A stretch of 47,743 bases of DNA from Rubrivivax sp. (GTDB taxonomy: Bacteria; Pseudomonadota; Gammaproteobacteria; Burkholderiales; Burkholderiaceae_C), in the NCBI GenBank assembly GCA_004210455.1, contig SEFA01000046.1:1-47743 (forward strand), read 5' to 3'. The position numbers and the translations under genes are program-made. Positions 8,457-17,583 of the stretch are shown in pieces (within the stretch, counting starts at the first letter, position 1; each line of letters opens with the position of its first letter). The notes below the pieces were generated by a model, which was given only the letters and a program-made list of their open reading frames with translations, was not told the DNA's origin and did not search any database.

Positions 8457-9971
8457 TCAGTTCAACTTGAAGGTCGACACGGCCGACTGCAGCGCCCGGG
8501 CCTGCTGCTCCAGGCTGCTGGCGGCAGCGGCGGCCTGCTCGACCAGCGCGGCGTTCTGCTGCGTCATCTGGTCGAGCTGCACCACCGACTCGTTGACGTG
8601 GCCGATGCCCTGGCTCTGCTCGGCGGAGGCCGCAGTGATCTCGCTGATGATGTCGGAGACGCGCTGCACGCTGGCGACGATCTCCTCCATCGTCGCGCCG
8701 GCGTCCTGCACCAGCCGCGAGCCGGCCTCGACACGCGTGACGCTCGCGCCGATCAGCGCCTTGATCTCCTTGGCGGCCTCGGCGCTGCGCTGCGCCAGCG
8801 AACGCACCTCGCTCGCCACCACGGCAAAGCCGCGCCCCTGCTCGCCTGCGCGCGCGGCCTCGACCGCCGCGTTCAGCGCCAGGATATTGGTCTGGAACGC
8901 GATGCCGTCGATGGTGCCGATGATGTCGCCGATCCTGCGCGAGCTCGCGCTGATCTCGTCCATCGTCGAGACGACCTGCCCCACGACCTCGCCGCCCTTC
9001 TTCGCGACGGTGGCCGCGCTGCCGGCCAGCTGGTTGGCCTGGCTGGCCGCGTCGGCGCTCTGGCGCACGGTTTCGGTCAGCTGCTGCATGTTGGACGCGG
9101 TCTGCTCCAGCGAGCCGGCCTGCTTCTCGGTCCGCACCGACAGGTCCTGGTTGCCCGCGGCGATCTCGCGCGAAGCGACCGTCATCGAGTCGGTGCCGCT
9201 GCGCACGTTGCCGACGATCGCCGACAGGCCCTGCGCCATGTCGCGCACCGCGGCCAGCAGGCTGGCCTCCGCGCCAGGCGCGACGCGGATGGTCTGCGAG
9301 AGGTCCCCCTCGGCCATCTGGCGCATCACGTCGCGGGCGTACTCCGGCTCGCCGCCGAGCTGGCGCCACACGCTGGCGATCAACAGCCACGAGCCCGCGC
9401 CCAGGCACACCACGACGATCAGCCCGCTCAGCACGGTCGCCCACAGGCCGGCGCCGACGCCCTTCTCGGCGCTGGAGAGCGTCGCGTCGAACGTGGTCTT
9501 CGCATCGGCGCGCGCGTCGGCGAGCGTCTGCTCCAGCGCCTTCTGCGCCGCCTGCATCTTCGGGATCGAACCCGCCTGATCGCCCTGCTTGATGCCGAGG
9601 AACAGCTGCGCGGTGTCCACCGACGCGGCGTAGTAGGCCTCGAAGCCGCTTTCCAGCTTCGCGCCGGCATCGGCGCGGCCGGGGATCGCCTTGATGGTCG
9701 CCATCACCTTGCGCATCGCGGTCGCGCGCTCCGCGGCTTCATCCAGACGCTTCTTCTCGCCCTCGGCGACGGCGGACTGGATCGTCCCACCCAGCGCCTC
9801 GAGTTGCGCGGCCACCTGGTTGGTGGCCACCAGATACGGATAGTCGGCCTCGCCCAGCGCGTGGATCGCGCCCGAGGTCCGCGACGAAAAGAACAGCACC
9901 ACCGCGATGCCCACCGCGAAAACGATTGCGGCCAGCACCGGCAGCATCGCGATACGGGTCTTCAAGTTCAT
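8457..9971 (-). CDS. Methyl-accepting chemotaxis protein
   Basis: A 504-residue inner-membrane chemoreceptor. TM1 spans about 8-29, a roughly 140-residue alpha-helical periplasmic sensor domain follows (four-helix-bundle type), TM2 spans about 176-200, then HAMP and the cytoplasmic signalling hairpin with its tip [19 protein letters not shown] and [20 protein letters not shown]. It ends STFKLN, without the CheR-tethering pentapeptide. The ATG at 9971 is chosen because GGAGA lies just upstream; an in-frame ATG ten codons earlier lacks a ribosome site. It follows a PstS-like protein and a porin on the same strand, so I infer it senses the state of that binding protein or its ligand. Confidence 0.95.
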   Translation of the reverse strand: MNLKTRIAMLPVLAAIVFAVGIAVVLFFSSRTSGAIHALGEADYPYLVATNQVAAQLEALGGTIQSAVAEGEKKRLDEAAERATAMRKVMATIKAIPGRADAGAKLESGFEAYYAASVDTAQLFLGIKQGDQAGSIPKMQAAQKALEQTLADARADAKTTFDATLSSAEKGVGAGLWATVLSGLIVVVCLGAGSWLLIASVWRQLGGEPEYARDVMRQMAEGDLSQTIRVAPGAEASLLAAVRDMAQGLSAIVGNVRSGTDSMTVASREIAAGNQDLSVRTEKQAGSLEQTASNMQQLTETVRQSADAASQANQLAGSAATVAKKGGEVVGQVVSTMDEISASSRRIGDIIGTIDGIAFQTNILALNAAVEAARAGEQGRGFAVVASEVRSLAQRSAEAAKEIKALIGASVTRVEAGSRLVQDAGATMEEIVASVQRVSDIISEITAASAEQSQGIGHVNESVVQLDQMTQQNAALVEQAAAAASSLEQQARALQSAVSTFKLN

Positions 9972-10052
9972 GCCTGTCTCCAATACATCCTGTGTCTCCA
10001 ACGACCTCCCCAGGTCGGCCCGGACGGCCTGCAGGCCGCCCGGGCGGCGGCG

Positions 10053-10481
10053 TCAGTCGACGCTGAGCACCACCTTCACCGAGCCGTCGACGGCCGACTT
10101 CTCGATGTAGCCGATGGCATCGGGATTCGCGGCGACGAACTTCTTCACGTCGGCCGCGCTGCCGAGCTCCTTCGGCGGCGTTCCCTTGCCCGAGAACACC
10201 AGGCGCGACCAGGCGGCCTTCACCTGCGCGGACGACTTGCCGGTGGCCTTCGAATAGAAGTGCTCGCGCGCCGCGGCGCTGTCGGGCAGATCCACCGCCT
10301 GCGCGGCGCCGCCGTTGGGCAGCTGGTTGGACTTGCCCAGGAAGATGCTCGCGACCTGGTCGGCGGTCATGCTGGCGACGGGGCTCTTCGGATTGACCAC
10401 GACGGCGACCTGCGCCTGCGAGGCCACGGCGGCGGCGAACAGCGCCGCGCCGATCACGGGCTTGATCATGTTGAACTGCAT
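10053..10481 (-). CDS. Small PstS-like periplasmic binding protein
   Basis: A 142-residue exported protein with a signal peptide (about 1-23, cleavage after SQA). The mature part resembles the N-terminal half of phosphate-type binding proteins: VAVVVNPKSPVASMTADQVASIFLG, then a PGxxR-like serine/arginine helix region (SAAAREHFYSKATGKS) and a late GYIEKSAVDGSVKVV block. At about one lobe's length it is far shorter than a canonical PstS, but this short form is a recognised family often annotated as phosphate ABC transporter substrate-binding protein. No transporter genes accompany it. The ribosome site AGAGGT precedes the ATG. It lies 21 bases after the porin gene and 81 bases before the chemoreceptor, so the three form a likely operon. 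Confidence 0.85.
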   Translation of the reverse strand: MQFNMIKPVIGAALFAAAVASQAQVAVVVNPKSPVASMTADQVASIFLGKSNQLPNGGAAQAVDLPDSAAAREHFYSKATGKSSAQVKAAWSRLVFSGKGTPPKELGSAADVKKFVAANPDAIGYIEKSAVDGSVKVVLSVD

Positions 10482-10502
10482 GGGGACCTCTTTTTCTGAT
10501 GC

Positions 10503-11711
10503 TTAGAACACGAAGTCGACGGCGACGCTGTAGACGCCTACGCGCTCGTTGTTGAAGCCCGGCTGGACGTTGTAGAACTGGCCGGCGCCGGTGGTCTTGA
10601 TGCTGTCGTACTGGGCCTTGATGGCGATGTTTCGCCAGGCGTCCCAGCGCACGCCCAGACCGATGGTCTTCTGCGGCGTGCTCTGTGCGGCGGTCACCGC
10701 GTCCACGACGGCGCGCAGCGGCAGGCCGCCCACCACGACCGTGCCCGGGATCGTGTTGTTGACATTGCTGCTGTCGGTCTTCTGCTGCGACAGCGTCGCG
10801 TAGGGCGTGAACTTTCCGACGCGGTAGCCGACGGTCGTGTACCAGCCGGTGGTGTCCGGCACGAACGAGTCGTTGCGGCGCTTGGTGTACTCGGCGGCGA
10901 CAACCCATTGGCCTTCGTCGTAAGTCAGGCCGACGCCGGAGAAGCTGGCGTCCTTGTCGGTGGCGTCGATCTCGTTGCCGACCGAGGCGAACGGCGTCTG
11001 GCGCAGCGCGCCGACCAGCGAATTGACGGTGGCGCTGTGCGCGGTCAGCTTGCCCTGCGCGTGACCGACGCGCAGGTTCAGGCCGTCGGCCAGTTCGACG
11101 GTGGCGTTGATGCCGACCATCTTCTTGATCTCGAGCTTGGTCTGGCGCACGTACGACGAGGCTTCGCCGCCGAAGGCCTGCAGCGAGACGCTCTTGCCGG
11201 CGACCTGCGTCGTCCAGTTCACGTCGGCGCCGTCGAAGTGGCTCACCGGCACCTGGCCGTAGACGTCGATGGGCGGGCGCAGCCAGGTGTTGGCATAACC
11301 GACGTCACGGAAGTCGGACACCGCGAAGAACGGCGCGCCGATGCGGCCGGCGCGGATCGCCAGACCCGGCGTGGCCTGCCACTTGGCGAAAGCCCATTCG
11401 ACCTGCGGCGTCCAGTCGCCCTTGCCGGTCTGCTTGGTCAGGACCTGGACCGTCGCGGAGAACTGCGAGTTGAACTTCGCCGTGCCCTGCAGGCCCAGCT
11501 TGCTGTCGACCTCGCCGCTGATCGTCTTGTCGGCGCCGTGGACCTGGCCCGGGATGACGTACTCGGCGCCGTCCTTGGTCGCGCCGGTGAGACCGACGGT
11601 GCCGAAGCCCGAGAAAGAGAACATCGAGTCCGATTGGCCCTGCGCCTGCGCGCCGAAAACCACCAGCGCCAGCGCCAAGGGCGTCATGCGCAAGTTCTTC
11701 ACCACCATCAT
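10503..11711 (-). CDS. Outer-membrane porin-like protein
   Basis: A 402-residue outer-membrane beta-barrel. The signal peptide ends near AQA at 21-23. The rest alternates polar and hydrophobic residues in many short strands, and the last strand YSVAVDFVF ends in phenylalanine, the outer-membrane assembly signal. The ATG at 11711 has AGGAG eight bases upstream. It is first in the porin / PstS-like / chemoreceptor unit and divergent from gpmA across 208 bases. It does not look like the abundant trimeric general porins (no Gram_neg_porin N-terminal SSVTLYG motif), but like the DcaP/OprO-style or uncharacterised porins associated with such binding proteins. The substrate is unknown. Confidence 0.82.
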   Translation of the reverse strand: MMVVKNLRMTPLALALVVFGAQAQGQSDSMFSFSGFGTVGLTGATKDGAEYVIPGQVHGADKTISGEVDSKLGLQGTAKFNSQFSATVQVLTKQTGKGDWTPQVEWAFAKWQATPGLAIRAGRIGAPFFAVSDFRDVGYANTWLRPPIDVYGQVPVSHFDGADVNWTTQVAGKSVSLQAFGGEASSYVRQTKLEIKKMVGINATVELADGLNLRVGHAQGKLTAHSATVNSLVGALRQTPFASVGNEIDATDKDASFSGVGLTYDEGQWVVAAEYTKRRNDSFVPDTTGWYTTVGYRVGKFTPYATLSQQKTDSSNVNNTIPGTVVVGGLPLRAVVDAVTAAQSTPQKTIGLGVRWDAWRNIAIKAQYDSIKTTGAGQFYNVQPGFNNERVGVYSVAVDFVF

Positions 11712-11919
11712 TGCAAGTACTCCTGTACAGCGTGAATGCCCAACGCGGGCATGTTCTTTTTGCGAACCAAACTGGGGCGCGGGTGCGCCTTTCGCCCGGT
11801 ACGAAAGCAGTTGTCGGCCCTTCGGAAGCCGGCTTGAGCGATCCGCCCTGGAGGGCTGCCTCTAGAATCCGCCGGGCCTGCCGGAACCCGGCCAAACCTC
11901 ACGAACCCACCCAAGACCC
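11712..11919. promoter_or_regulatory. Divergent promoter region between porin gene and gpmA
   Basis: This 208-base region must hold both promoters. Toward gpmA there is a good -10-like TAGAAT at 11863-11868, but no matching -35 at 16-18 bases. In the porin leader ATGCCC (11736-11741) and GGGCAT (11747-11752) form an inverted repeat with a 5-base gap, a possible operator or leader hairpin. I looked for a Pho box and did not find one. Confidence 0.4.
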
Positions 11920-12663
11920 ATGTACAAGCTCGTGCTGATTCGCCATGGCGAATCGACCTGGAATCTCGAGAACCGCTTCACCGGCTGGACCGACGTGGAT
12001 CTGACGCCCACCGGGGTGGAGCAGGCCAAGCAGGCGGGCCGTCTGCTGAAGGAAGCCGGCGTCGATTTCGACGTGGCCCACACTTCGGTGCTCAAGCGCG
12101 CAATCTGGACCCTGTGGCATTGCCTGGACCAGATGGACCGCCAATGGCTGCCGGTGAAGCACAGCTGGCGCCTGAACGAACGCCACTACGGCGGTCTTCA
12201 AGGTCTGAACAAGGCGGACATGGCCAAGCAGTACGGCGACGAGCAGGTGCTCGTCTGGCGCCGGAGCTATGACACCCCGCCGCCGGCGCTGGAAGCGTCG
12301 GACCCGCGCAGCGAGCGCGGCGACATCCGCTATGCCGGACTGCAGCCCTCGGACGTGCCGCTGACCGAGTGCCTGAAGGACACCGTGGCCCGCGTGCTGC
12401 CCTACTGGAACGAACAGATCGCACCCGCGATTCTGTCGGGCCAGCGCGTGCTGATCGCCGCCCACGGCAACTCGATCCGCGCTCTCGTGAAGTATTTGGA
12501 CGGCATCGCCGACGAAGCGATCGTGGGCGTGAATATTCCCAACGGGATCCCGCTGGTCTACGAACTGGACAAGGACCTGAAGCCCATCAAGAGCTATTAC
12601 CTGGGCGACGCCGAAGCGGCCGCGAAGGCCGCGGCCGCTGTGGCGAACCAGGGCAAGGCGTAA
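11920..12663 (+). CDS. gpmA: 2,3-bisphosphoglycerate-dependent phosphoglycerate mutase
   Basis: Glycolytic/gluconeogenic enzyme interconverting 3- and 2-phosphoglycerate through a phosphohistidine. The 247 residues begin [12 protein letters not shown], with the phosphorylated histidine at 9 in the RHG motif. The [14 protein letters not shown] block, [14 protein letters not shown] and the second catalytic histidine at 182 ([10 protein letters not shown]) are all present. A short Ala-rich tail ends the protein. In many proteobacteria a phosphoglycerate mutase gene is divergent from the rhodanese gene; here the porin/binding-protein/chemoreceptor block separates them. It converges on the PRPP-synthetase-like gene with 12 bases between the stops. 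Confidence 0.96.
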   Translation: MYKLVLIRHGESTWNLENRFTGWTDVDLTPTGVEQAKQAGRLLKEAGVDFDVAHTSVLKRAIWTLWHCLDQMDRQWLPVKHSWRLNERHYGGLQGLNKADMAKQYGDEQVLVWRRSYDTPPPALEASDPRSERGDIRYAGLQPSDVPLTECLKDTVARVLPYWNEQIAPAILSGQRVLIAAHGNSIRALVKYLDGIADEAIVGVNIPNGIPLVYELDKDLKPIKSYYLGDAEAAAKAAAAVANQGKA

Positions 12664-12675
12664 GGGCCTCGACCT

Positions 12676-13548
12676 TTACTTGCGGCGCAGCGCCGTGGCC
12701 AGCAGTTCGGCAACGCAGACCGCGTTGCTCTCGTGCGGCACGGCGTTGCTGCTCCAGACGTGACGGACGCCGGCCGCCCGCAGCGCCGGCAACGCATCGC
12801 CGTTGAACAGCGCATGCGTGACCGCGACATCCACGCTGGCCGCGCCGCGCTCCAGCGCCTCGCGCGCCGATCCGATCAAGGTGCGGCCCGTCGACGCCAT
12901 GTCGTCGAGCAGCACTACCGCCCGACCGCGCACCTCCAGGTCCGGGAACGCCAGCTGCACCTGGGTGTCGCCGAAGCGCACCTTCCGGCCGACCGCGAAT
13001 TCAAGTTTCGCGGCACGCGCCGCCTCCGCGACCCACTGGCCGGATTCTTCGTCCGGACCGACCAGCACCGCCCCCGGCTCCTGCACGGCGATGAAGCGCC
13101 CCAGCAGGGTCGCGGCCGACAGCGCCACGCCCTTCCCCTTGGGCATCACCTCGTCGAGGCTCGCAATGCGGTGCAGGTGCGGATCCACCGTGACGACACG
13201 GTCGAACTGCGTCGACAGCAAGGTTGAGATGTGCCTCTGGCTGACCGCCTCACCCGGCGTGAACTCCATGTCCTGCCGCATGTAGGCCAGGTACGGCGCC
13301 ACCAGCATCAGGTGCCGGACGCCCCAGCTGCGCGCCGCAGGCGCCGCGATCAGGAGCTCGACCAGTCGATCGTTCGGTTGATGCTGCAATCCACGCAGCA
13401 CGATGATGTCGACCGGCAACGGCTTGGGAAGGATCAGCCGCAGTTCCCCATCCGGAAATCGATGGCGCGTGATCACACCCAGCGGCCGACCCAGCTCACG
13501 CGCCAGACGCGTGGCCAACTCCTGTTCATCTTCGAAACAAAGCAGCAT
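12676..13548 (-). CDS. Ribose-phosphate pyrophosphokinase-like protein
   Basis: A 290-residue member of the PRPP synthetase family, shorter and more divergent than the housekeeping enzyme (about 315 residues). Family landmarks are FPDGE (31-35, cf. FSDGE), PYLAYMRQD (85-93, the flexible-loop side), VDPHLH (121-126, metal/ATP site) and the PRPP loop LLDDMASTGRT (213-223). The ATG at 13548 has GAGGAT upstream; the frame is open further but lacks support. It lies 70 bases after plsC and is the last gene of the yqgE-to-here minus-strand block. The pyrimidine context (pyrR, pyrB) fits a PRPP-related role. It is probably a second, specialised diphosphokinase rather than Prs itself. Confidence 0.82.
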   Translation of the reverse strand: MLLCFEDEQELATRLARELGRPLGVITRHRFPDGELRLILPKPLPVDIIVLRGLQHQPNDRLVELLIAAPAARSWGVRHLMLVAPYLAYMRQDMEFTPGEAVSQRHISTLLSTQFDRVVTVDPHLHRIASLDEVMPKGKGVALSAATLLGRFIAVQEPGAVLVGPDEESGQWVAEAARAAKLEFAVGRKVRFGDTQVQLAFPDLEVRGRAVVLLDDMASTGRTLIGSAREALERGAASVDVAVTHALFNGDALPALRAAGVRHVWSSNAVPHESNAVCVAELLATALRRK

Positions 13549-13618
13549 CGCCGGATCCTCGCACCAATCGGGACCCGCAGGGCATCCGGCATACCCGGGC
13601 TGGGCGAGGACCGAAGAT

Positions 13619-14356
13619 TCAGGGCCTGGGGAGTGCGGTGTCGATTCGGTCCGCGAGAGCGCCCGCCAGATGGCGGCGGTCAAGACCTTCCGTGGACATC
13701 GCCGGCAGGGAACGCACTTCGACCGCCAGCTCCCTCGCGGTGAGGATGCGCCACAAACTCTCCATCAAGGACATCTGACCGATGTATTGCGCCGCATCGC
13801 TGTACGGGACGCCCGGCTGATGCCAGCGCAGGACCACGGGCTGCAGCGGCGTGTGCGTGCTGATCGCCGCCTGCAGCAGATTGCCGTGCAAGGGCAGCAG
13901 CGGATAGCCGGCTCCCGTCGTGCCCTCGGGGAAGACCGCGACCGTCTCGCCGGCGGCGAGCGCCTCGGCCGTCTTGTGCACGACGCGGAGCGCATCTCGC
14001 TTGTTGGCCCGCTCGATGTAGAGCGTGCCGACCGCCGTCGCCAACGCGCCCACCAGCGGCCAGGTCGCGATGTCGGCCTTGGACACGAAGCGCGCCTCAG
14101 GCATGACCGCATGGATCGCCGCAATGTCCAGCCACGAAACGTGGTTCGCCGTGATCAGCCGCGGCGCCGGGGCCTGGGGCCCGGGGGACTCCAGCCGGAC
14201 GCCGAGCACGCGCAGCAGCTTGGCCGACCACCAGCCCACATAGCGCTGCCTGGCCGGCGTATCCAGGCGCCCCCAGCGCCACTGGACGAGGTACACGCCG
14301 TGTCCGATGTGCGCAAGCATCCGCAGCGCACGCCACGCCCCGACAAGGGCTCGCAT
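13619..14356 (-). CDS. plsC: 1-acyl-sn-glycerol-3-phosphate acyltransferase family protein
   Basis: Membrane-associated acyltransferase of 245 residues that should transfer an acyl chain to lysophosphatidic acid or a related lysolipid. The catalytic NHVSWLD gives the H-x4-D motif (His72, Asp77), and FPEGTT at 142-147 is the substrate-binding motif. An N-terminal hydrophobic/amphipathic helix precedes the domain. Its ATG overlaps the stop of the dihydroorotase-like gene (ATGA), so translation is coupled to the pyrimidine genes. This link between phospholipid and pyrimidine genes is common in Burkholderiales. Whether it is the main PlsC or a paralogue (for example an ornithine-lipid type) cannot be decided here. 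Confidence 0.88.
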   Translation of the reverse strand: MRALVGAWRALRMLAHIGHGVYLVQWRWGRLDTPARQRYVGWWSAKLLRVLGVRLESPGPQAPAPRLITANHVSWLDIAAIHAVMPEARFVSKADIATWPLVGALATAVGTLYIERANKRDALRVVHKTAEALAAGETVAVFPEGTTGAGYPLLPLHGNLLQAAISTHTPLQPVVLRWHQPGVPYSDAAQYIGQMSLMESLWRILTARELAVEVRSLPAMSTEGLDRRHLAGALADRIDTALPRP

Positions 14357-15684
14357 CAGAGGGTCCGCTCGGCTTCGGTGACCAGCGATTCGTAGGCGAC
14401 CGTGCCGGCCACCAGCGTGTAGCGCACCCGGCCCGGCAATTCGAAGCCGGTGATGTCGAACGCGAACGGCGTGTGCTTGCCCTGGCTGACGAGACGCTCG
14501 GGCGTGACCGCGCCGCTGGCTTCCGCATCGAAGACGACGACGTCGCCGACGCCGCCCTCGACCAGCCGGCCCGCGCTCGCCGCCAGCGAGCCGAGCGCAC
14601 TGCCCAGCACCTTCACCGGACGCGCGGTGATGGTGTCGAGCGCCCGCGCGAGCGGCAGCCCTTCGTCCTGGCCCCACCGCAGCGCGAGGCTCAGCAGCAG
14701 CTCCAGCCCGGTCGCGCCGGGCGTCGCCTCGGCGAAAGGCAAGGTCTTCTCGTCGGCGGCGACGGGGTTGTGGTCGCTGACGAGCGCATCGATGGTGCCG
14801 TCGGCCAGCGCGGCGCGCAGCGCGGCGCGGTCGCGCTGCTGGCGCAACGGCGGCTGCAGGCGCATGGACGAGTTGAAGTAGCCGATGTCGACGTCGCTGA
14901 GGTGCAGCGAGTTGATCGAGACGTCGGCCGTGATCGGCAGGCCGTCCTTCTTGGCCTGGCGCACGAGTTCGACGCCGGCGGCGCTGCTCAGGCGGCAGAG
15001 GTGGACGCGGCAGCCGGTGACGCGCACCAGTTCCAGGATCGTGTGCAGCGCGATGGTCTCGGCGGCGACCGGCTCGCCTGACAGACCCAGCCGCGTCGCC
15101 ACGGGGCCGCTGGCCGCGACACCGCCGCTCAGCCAGGGATCCTGTGCATGCAGCCACAGCGTGTAGCCGAAGCTGGCCGCGTACTGCATCGCACGCTGCA
15201 CGGTCAGGGTGTTGCGCATGGGCACGTAGGCCTGCGAGAAGCCGACGCAGCCGGACTCGGTCAGCTCGGCCATCTCGGTCAGGGATTCGCCGGCGAGGCC
15301 GCGCGTCAGCGCGCCCAGCGGGAACAGCCGGCAGCGGCTGAGCTTGCGGGCGCGGAACTTGAGCATGTCGACGAGGCCGGGCTCGTCGAGCGTGGGATCG
15401 GTGTCGGGCGGGCAGACGAGGCTGGTGACGCCGCCGGCGGCGGCGGCGGCGAGCTCGCTCTCCAGCATGCCTTCGTGCTCGTGGCCCGGCTCGCGCAGAC
15501 GCGCGGCGAGGTCGACGAGACCCGGTGCGACCACGAGGCCAGTGGCATCGATGACGCGATCGGCGTTGAAGTCGCCGACGCTGCCGAGACCGACGATGCG
15601 GCCCGAGGCGATGGCGAGGTCGCCGACCTGGTCGAGGCCCGAGGCGGGATCGAGCAGCCGACCGTTCTGGATGAGGATCTTCAT
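14356..15684 (-). CDS. pyrX: Dihydroorotase-like protein lacking metal ligands (PyrC' type)
   Basis: A 442-residue protein of the class I dihydroorotase fold but with a broken active site. The canonical D-x-H-x-H-x-R-E-P-G motif reads [10 protein letters not shown] (58-67), so both metal histidines are replaced (Ala60, Arg62). The later C-H-V-S-T position reads CRLSS, with Arg231 instead of His. The FSDDG position reads FSQAY. His179 and Asp304 (SDH) remain. Pseudomonads have such an inactive PyrC' that serves as a structural partner of aspartate carbamoyltransferase, and the ATGA overlap with pyrB fits that role. An active pyrC should exist elsewhere in the genome. The start at 15684 is set by the overlap. 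Confidence 0.9.
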   Translation of the reverse strand: MKILIQNGRLLDPASGLDQVGDLAIASGRIVGLGSVGDFNADRVIDATGLVVAPGLVDLAARLREPGHEHEGMLESELAAAAAGGVTSLVCPPDTDPTLDEPGLVDMLKFRARKLSRCRLFPLGALTRGLAGESLTEMAELTESGCVGFSQAYVPMRNTLTVQRAMQYAASFGYTLWLHAQDPWLSGGVAASGPVATRLGLSGEPVAAETIALHTILELVRVTGCRVHLCRLSSAAGVELVRQAKKDGLPITADVSINSLHLSDVDIGYFNSSMRLQPPLRQQRDRAALRAALADGTIDALVSDHNPVAADEKTLPFAEATPGATGLELLLSLALRWGQDEGLPLARALDTITARPVKVLGSALGSLAASAGRLVEGGVGDVVVFDAEASGAVTPERLVSQGKHTPFAFDITGFELPGRVRYTLVAGTVAYESLVTEAERTL

Positions 15685-16643
15685 GCTTCGTTCCCCGCGA
15701 GGATGGACATGACAGCCATGCGCACCGCGATGCCGAAGGTGACCTGCGGCAGGATGACGCTGTGCTGTCCGTCGGCGACGGTGGACGAGATCTCCACGCC
15801 GCGGTTGATCGGGCCCGGATGCATCACGATCGCATCGGGCTTGGCCAGCGCCAGCTTCTCGGGCGTGAGGCCGAAACTCTTGAAGTACTCGCCGGTGCTC
15901 GGCAGCATCGCGCCGCTCATGCGCTCGTTCTGCAGGCGCAGCATGATGATGACGTCGGCATCCTTCACGCCCTCGGCCATGTCGTGGCACACGCGCACGC
16001 CCATGTCCTTGAGGTCGCCGGGCACCAGCGTCTTGGGCCCCACCGCGCGGATCTCCGGGACGCCCAGCGTCGTGAGCGCGTGGATGTCGCTGCGCGCGAC
16101 GCGCGAGTGCACGATGTCGCCGACGATCGCCACGGTGAGGTTGGTGAAGTCCTTCTTGTAGTGGCGGATCGTGTACATGTCGAGCAGGCCCTGGGTCGGA
16201 TGCGCGTGGCGGCCGTCGCCGGCGTTGACCACATGGACATGCGGCGCGCAGTGCTGCGCGATCAGGTAGGGCGCGCCCGATTCGCTGTGGCGCACGACGA
16301 ACATGTCCGCATGCATCGCCGACAGGTTGGCCACGGTGTCCAGCAGGGTCTCGCCCTTGGCCGCGCTGGAGCGCGCGATGTCCAGGTTGATGACGTCGGC
16401 GGAGAGGCGCTTGGCGGCGATCTCGAAGGTGGTGCGGGTGCGGGTGCTGTTCTCGAAGAACAGGTTGAACACCGACTTGCCGCGCAGCAGCGGCACCTTC
16501 TTGACCTCGCGGTCGTTGACCGAGAGGAAGGTCCCGGCCGTGTCCAGGATCTGATGCAGCACGGCCTTGGGCAGGCCTTCGGTGGACAGCAGGTGGATCA
16601 GTTCGCCATGCTTGTTCAGCTGCGGGTTGCGTTTGCTCAGCAT
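15681..16643 (-). CDS. pyrB: Aspartate carbamoyltransferase catalytic subunit
   Basis: Second step of de novo pyrimidine synthesis: carbamoyl phosphate plus aspartate to carbamoylaspartate. The 320 residues show the carbamoyl-phosphate site [13 protein letters not shown], the following [12 protein letters not shown] with the active-site lysine, and [11 protein letters not shown]. The aspartate site LRLQNERM and the late [11 protein letters not shown] also match. There is no pyrI regulatory gene; instead the dihydroorotase-like gene overlaps its stop by four bases, the arrangement of class A ATCases whose holoenzyme needs the PyrC' partner. It starts four bases after the pyrR stop, so the operon is tightly coupled. 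Confidence 0.97.
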   Translation of the reverse strand: MLSKRNPQLNKHGELIHLLSTEGLPKAVLHQILDTAGTFLSVNDREVKKVPLLRGKSVFNLFFENSTRTRTTFEIAAKRLSADVINLDIARSSAAKGETLLDTVANLSAMHADMFVVRHSESGAPYLIAQHCAPHVHVVNAGDGRHAHPTQGLLDMYTIRHYKKDFTNLTVAIVGDIVHSRVARSDIHALTTLGVPEIRAVGPKTLVPGDLKDMGVRVCHDMAEGVKDADVIIMLRLQNERMSGAMLPSTGEYFKSFGLTPEKLALAKPDAIVMHPGPINRGVEISSTVADGQHSVILPQVTFGIAVRMAVMSILAGNEA

Positions 16644-16647
16644 GGGA

Positions 16648-17148
16648 TCAGTCCTCCTTCACGTCGAAGCTGAATCGGCCTTCGTCACCCTTCACCAGGC
16701 TGAGGCGCTGGTTCGGCGCGACGGCGACGCGCGCGGCGGAGAACGCAGGCTCGATCGGCAGTTCGCGGCCGCCGCGGTCGACCAGCACCGCCAAGGTGAC
16801 GCTGGCGGGGCGGCCGAAGTCGAACAGTTCGTTGATCACGGCTCGCGTCGTGCGACCGGTGTAGAGCACGTCGTCGATCAGGAGGACGTGGCGACCCTCG
16901 ATGTCGAAGGGCAGCTTGGTGTGGTCGGCGCTCGCGTTCATGCCTTTGCTGCCGAAGTCGTCGCGATGCAGCGCGCTGGAGATGACGCCGTGCTGGCCGG
17001 CCAGCGTCAGGTCCTGCTGGAGACGCTCGGCCAGCCAGGCGCCGCCCGACCAGATGCCGACCAGCGCGCTGTCGGGTTGCAGCAGGCGCTGGACGCCGCG
17101 CACGAGGTCGGCGTAGAGCGCTTCCGCATCGAGGTGCAATGTGCTCAT
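16648..17148 (-). CDS. pyrR: PyrR family regulator / uracil phosphoribosyltransferase
   Basis: A 166-residue PyrR-type phosphoribosyltransferase. In Gram-positive bacteria PyrR binds pyr mRNA and also has uracil phosphoribosyltransferase activity; in proteobacteria the RNA role is less certain. The PRPP loop [15 protein letters not shown] is clear, as is the upstream DDF segment (HRDDF) and the late [12 protein letters not shown] block. The start ATG overlaps the ruvX stop (ATGA), and pyrB begins four bases after its end. I saw no Bacillus-like PyrR-binding loop or antiterminator upstream, so regulation may occur at the start of the operon or not through RNA binding. Confidence 0.94.
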   Translation of the reverse strand: MSTLHLDAEALYADLVRGVQRLLQPDSALVGIWSGGAWLAERLQQDLTLAGQHGVISSALHRDDFGSKGMNASADHTKLPFDIEGRHVLLIDDVLYTGRTTRAVINELFDFGRPASVTLAVLVDRGGRELPIEPAFSAARVAVAPNQRLSLVKGDEGRFSFDVKED

Positions 17149-17561
17149 GGGTGTTCCCGGAAGAATTGTTCGAGGATCAATGCCGCGCTCGCGGCATCGA
17201 GGTCGCGCGCGCCCTGCGACTGGGCTTCCACGCTGGTGTAGCGTTCATCGACTTCGACCACCGGCAGCCGGTAGCGGCCACGCAGTTGCCCGGCGAACTT
17301 GAGCGCGCGGGCCGTCATCTCGTGAGGCGCGCCGTCCGGATGGCGCGGGACGCCGATGACCAGCGCATCGGGCTCCCACGCCTGGATCAGCGCGGTGATC
17401 GCCGCCCAGCGGGCATCGCCCTGTTCGGTGATGGTCCGCAGCCCGCGCGCGCTCCCCAGCATCCGGTTGCCGGTCGCCACGCCGAGGCGCTTGGTACCGA
17501 AATCAAAACCGAGCGGGGAAACGTAGGCAGCGGGGGAAGAAGCGGAAGAGACAGTGCTCAT
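17145..17561 (-). CDS. ruvX: RuvX/YqgF family nuclease (rRNA processing / Holliday junction type)
   Basis: RNase H-like fold protein of 138 residues. YqgF is required for 16S rRNA 5'-end processing in some bacteria and was named a putative Holliday junction resolvase. The first strand and acidic site read GFDFGTKRLGVA. The middle acidic position lies around DALVIGVP and the last one in DERYTSVEAQ with the C-terminal D-A-A-SAALILEQ helix, all as expected. ATG 17561 is selected because GGAGG lies seven bases upstream; an upstream in-frame region would run into yqgE. It overlaps pyrR by four bases and follows yqgE, the usual yqgE-yqgF pair. Confidence 0.94.
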   Translation of the reverse strand: MSTVSSASSPAAYVSPLGFDFGTKRLGVATGNRMLGSARGLRTITEQGDARWAAITALIQAWEPDALVIGVPRHPDGAPHEMTARALKFAGQLRGRYRLPVVEVDERYTSVEAQSQGARDLDAASAALILEQFFREHP

Positions 17562-17583
17562 GACGCCTCCGGTCATGCCCGCC

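Noticed and set aside
11712-11919. Pho box controlling the porin / PstS-like module
   Set aside because: No CTGTCAT-like direct repeats are present, so phosphate control is not supported by the sequence.
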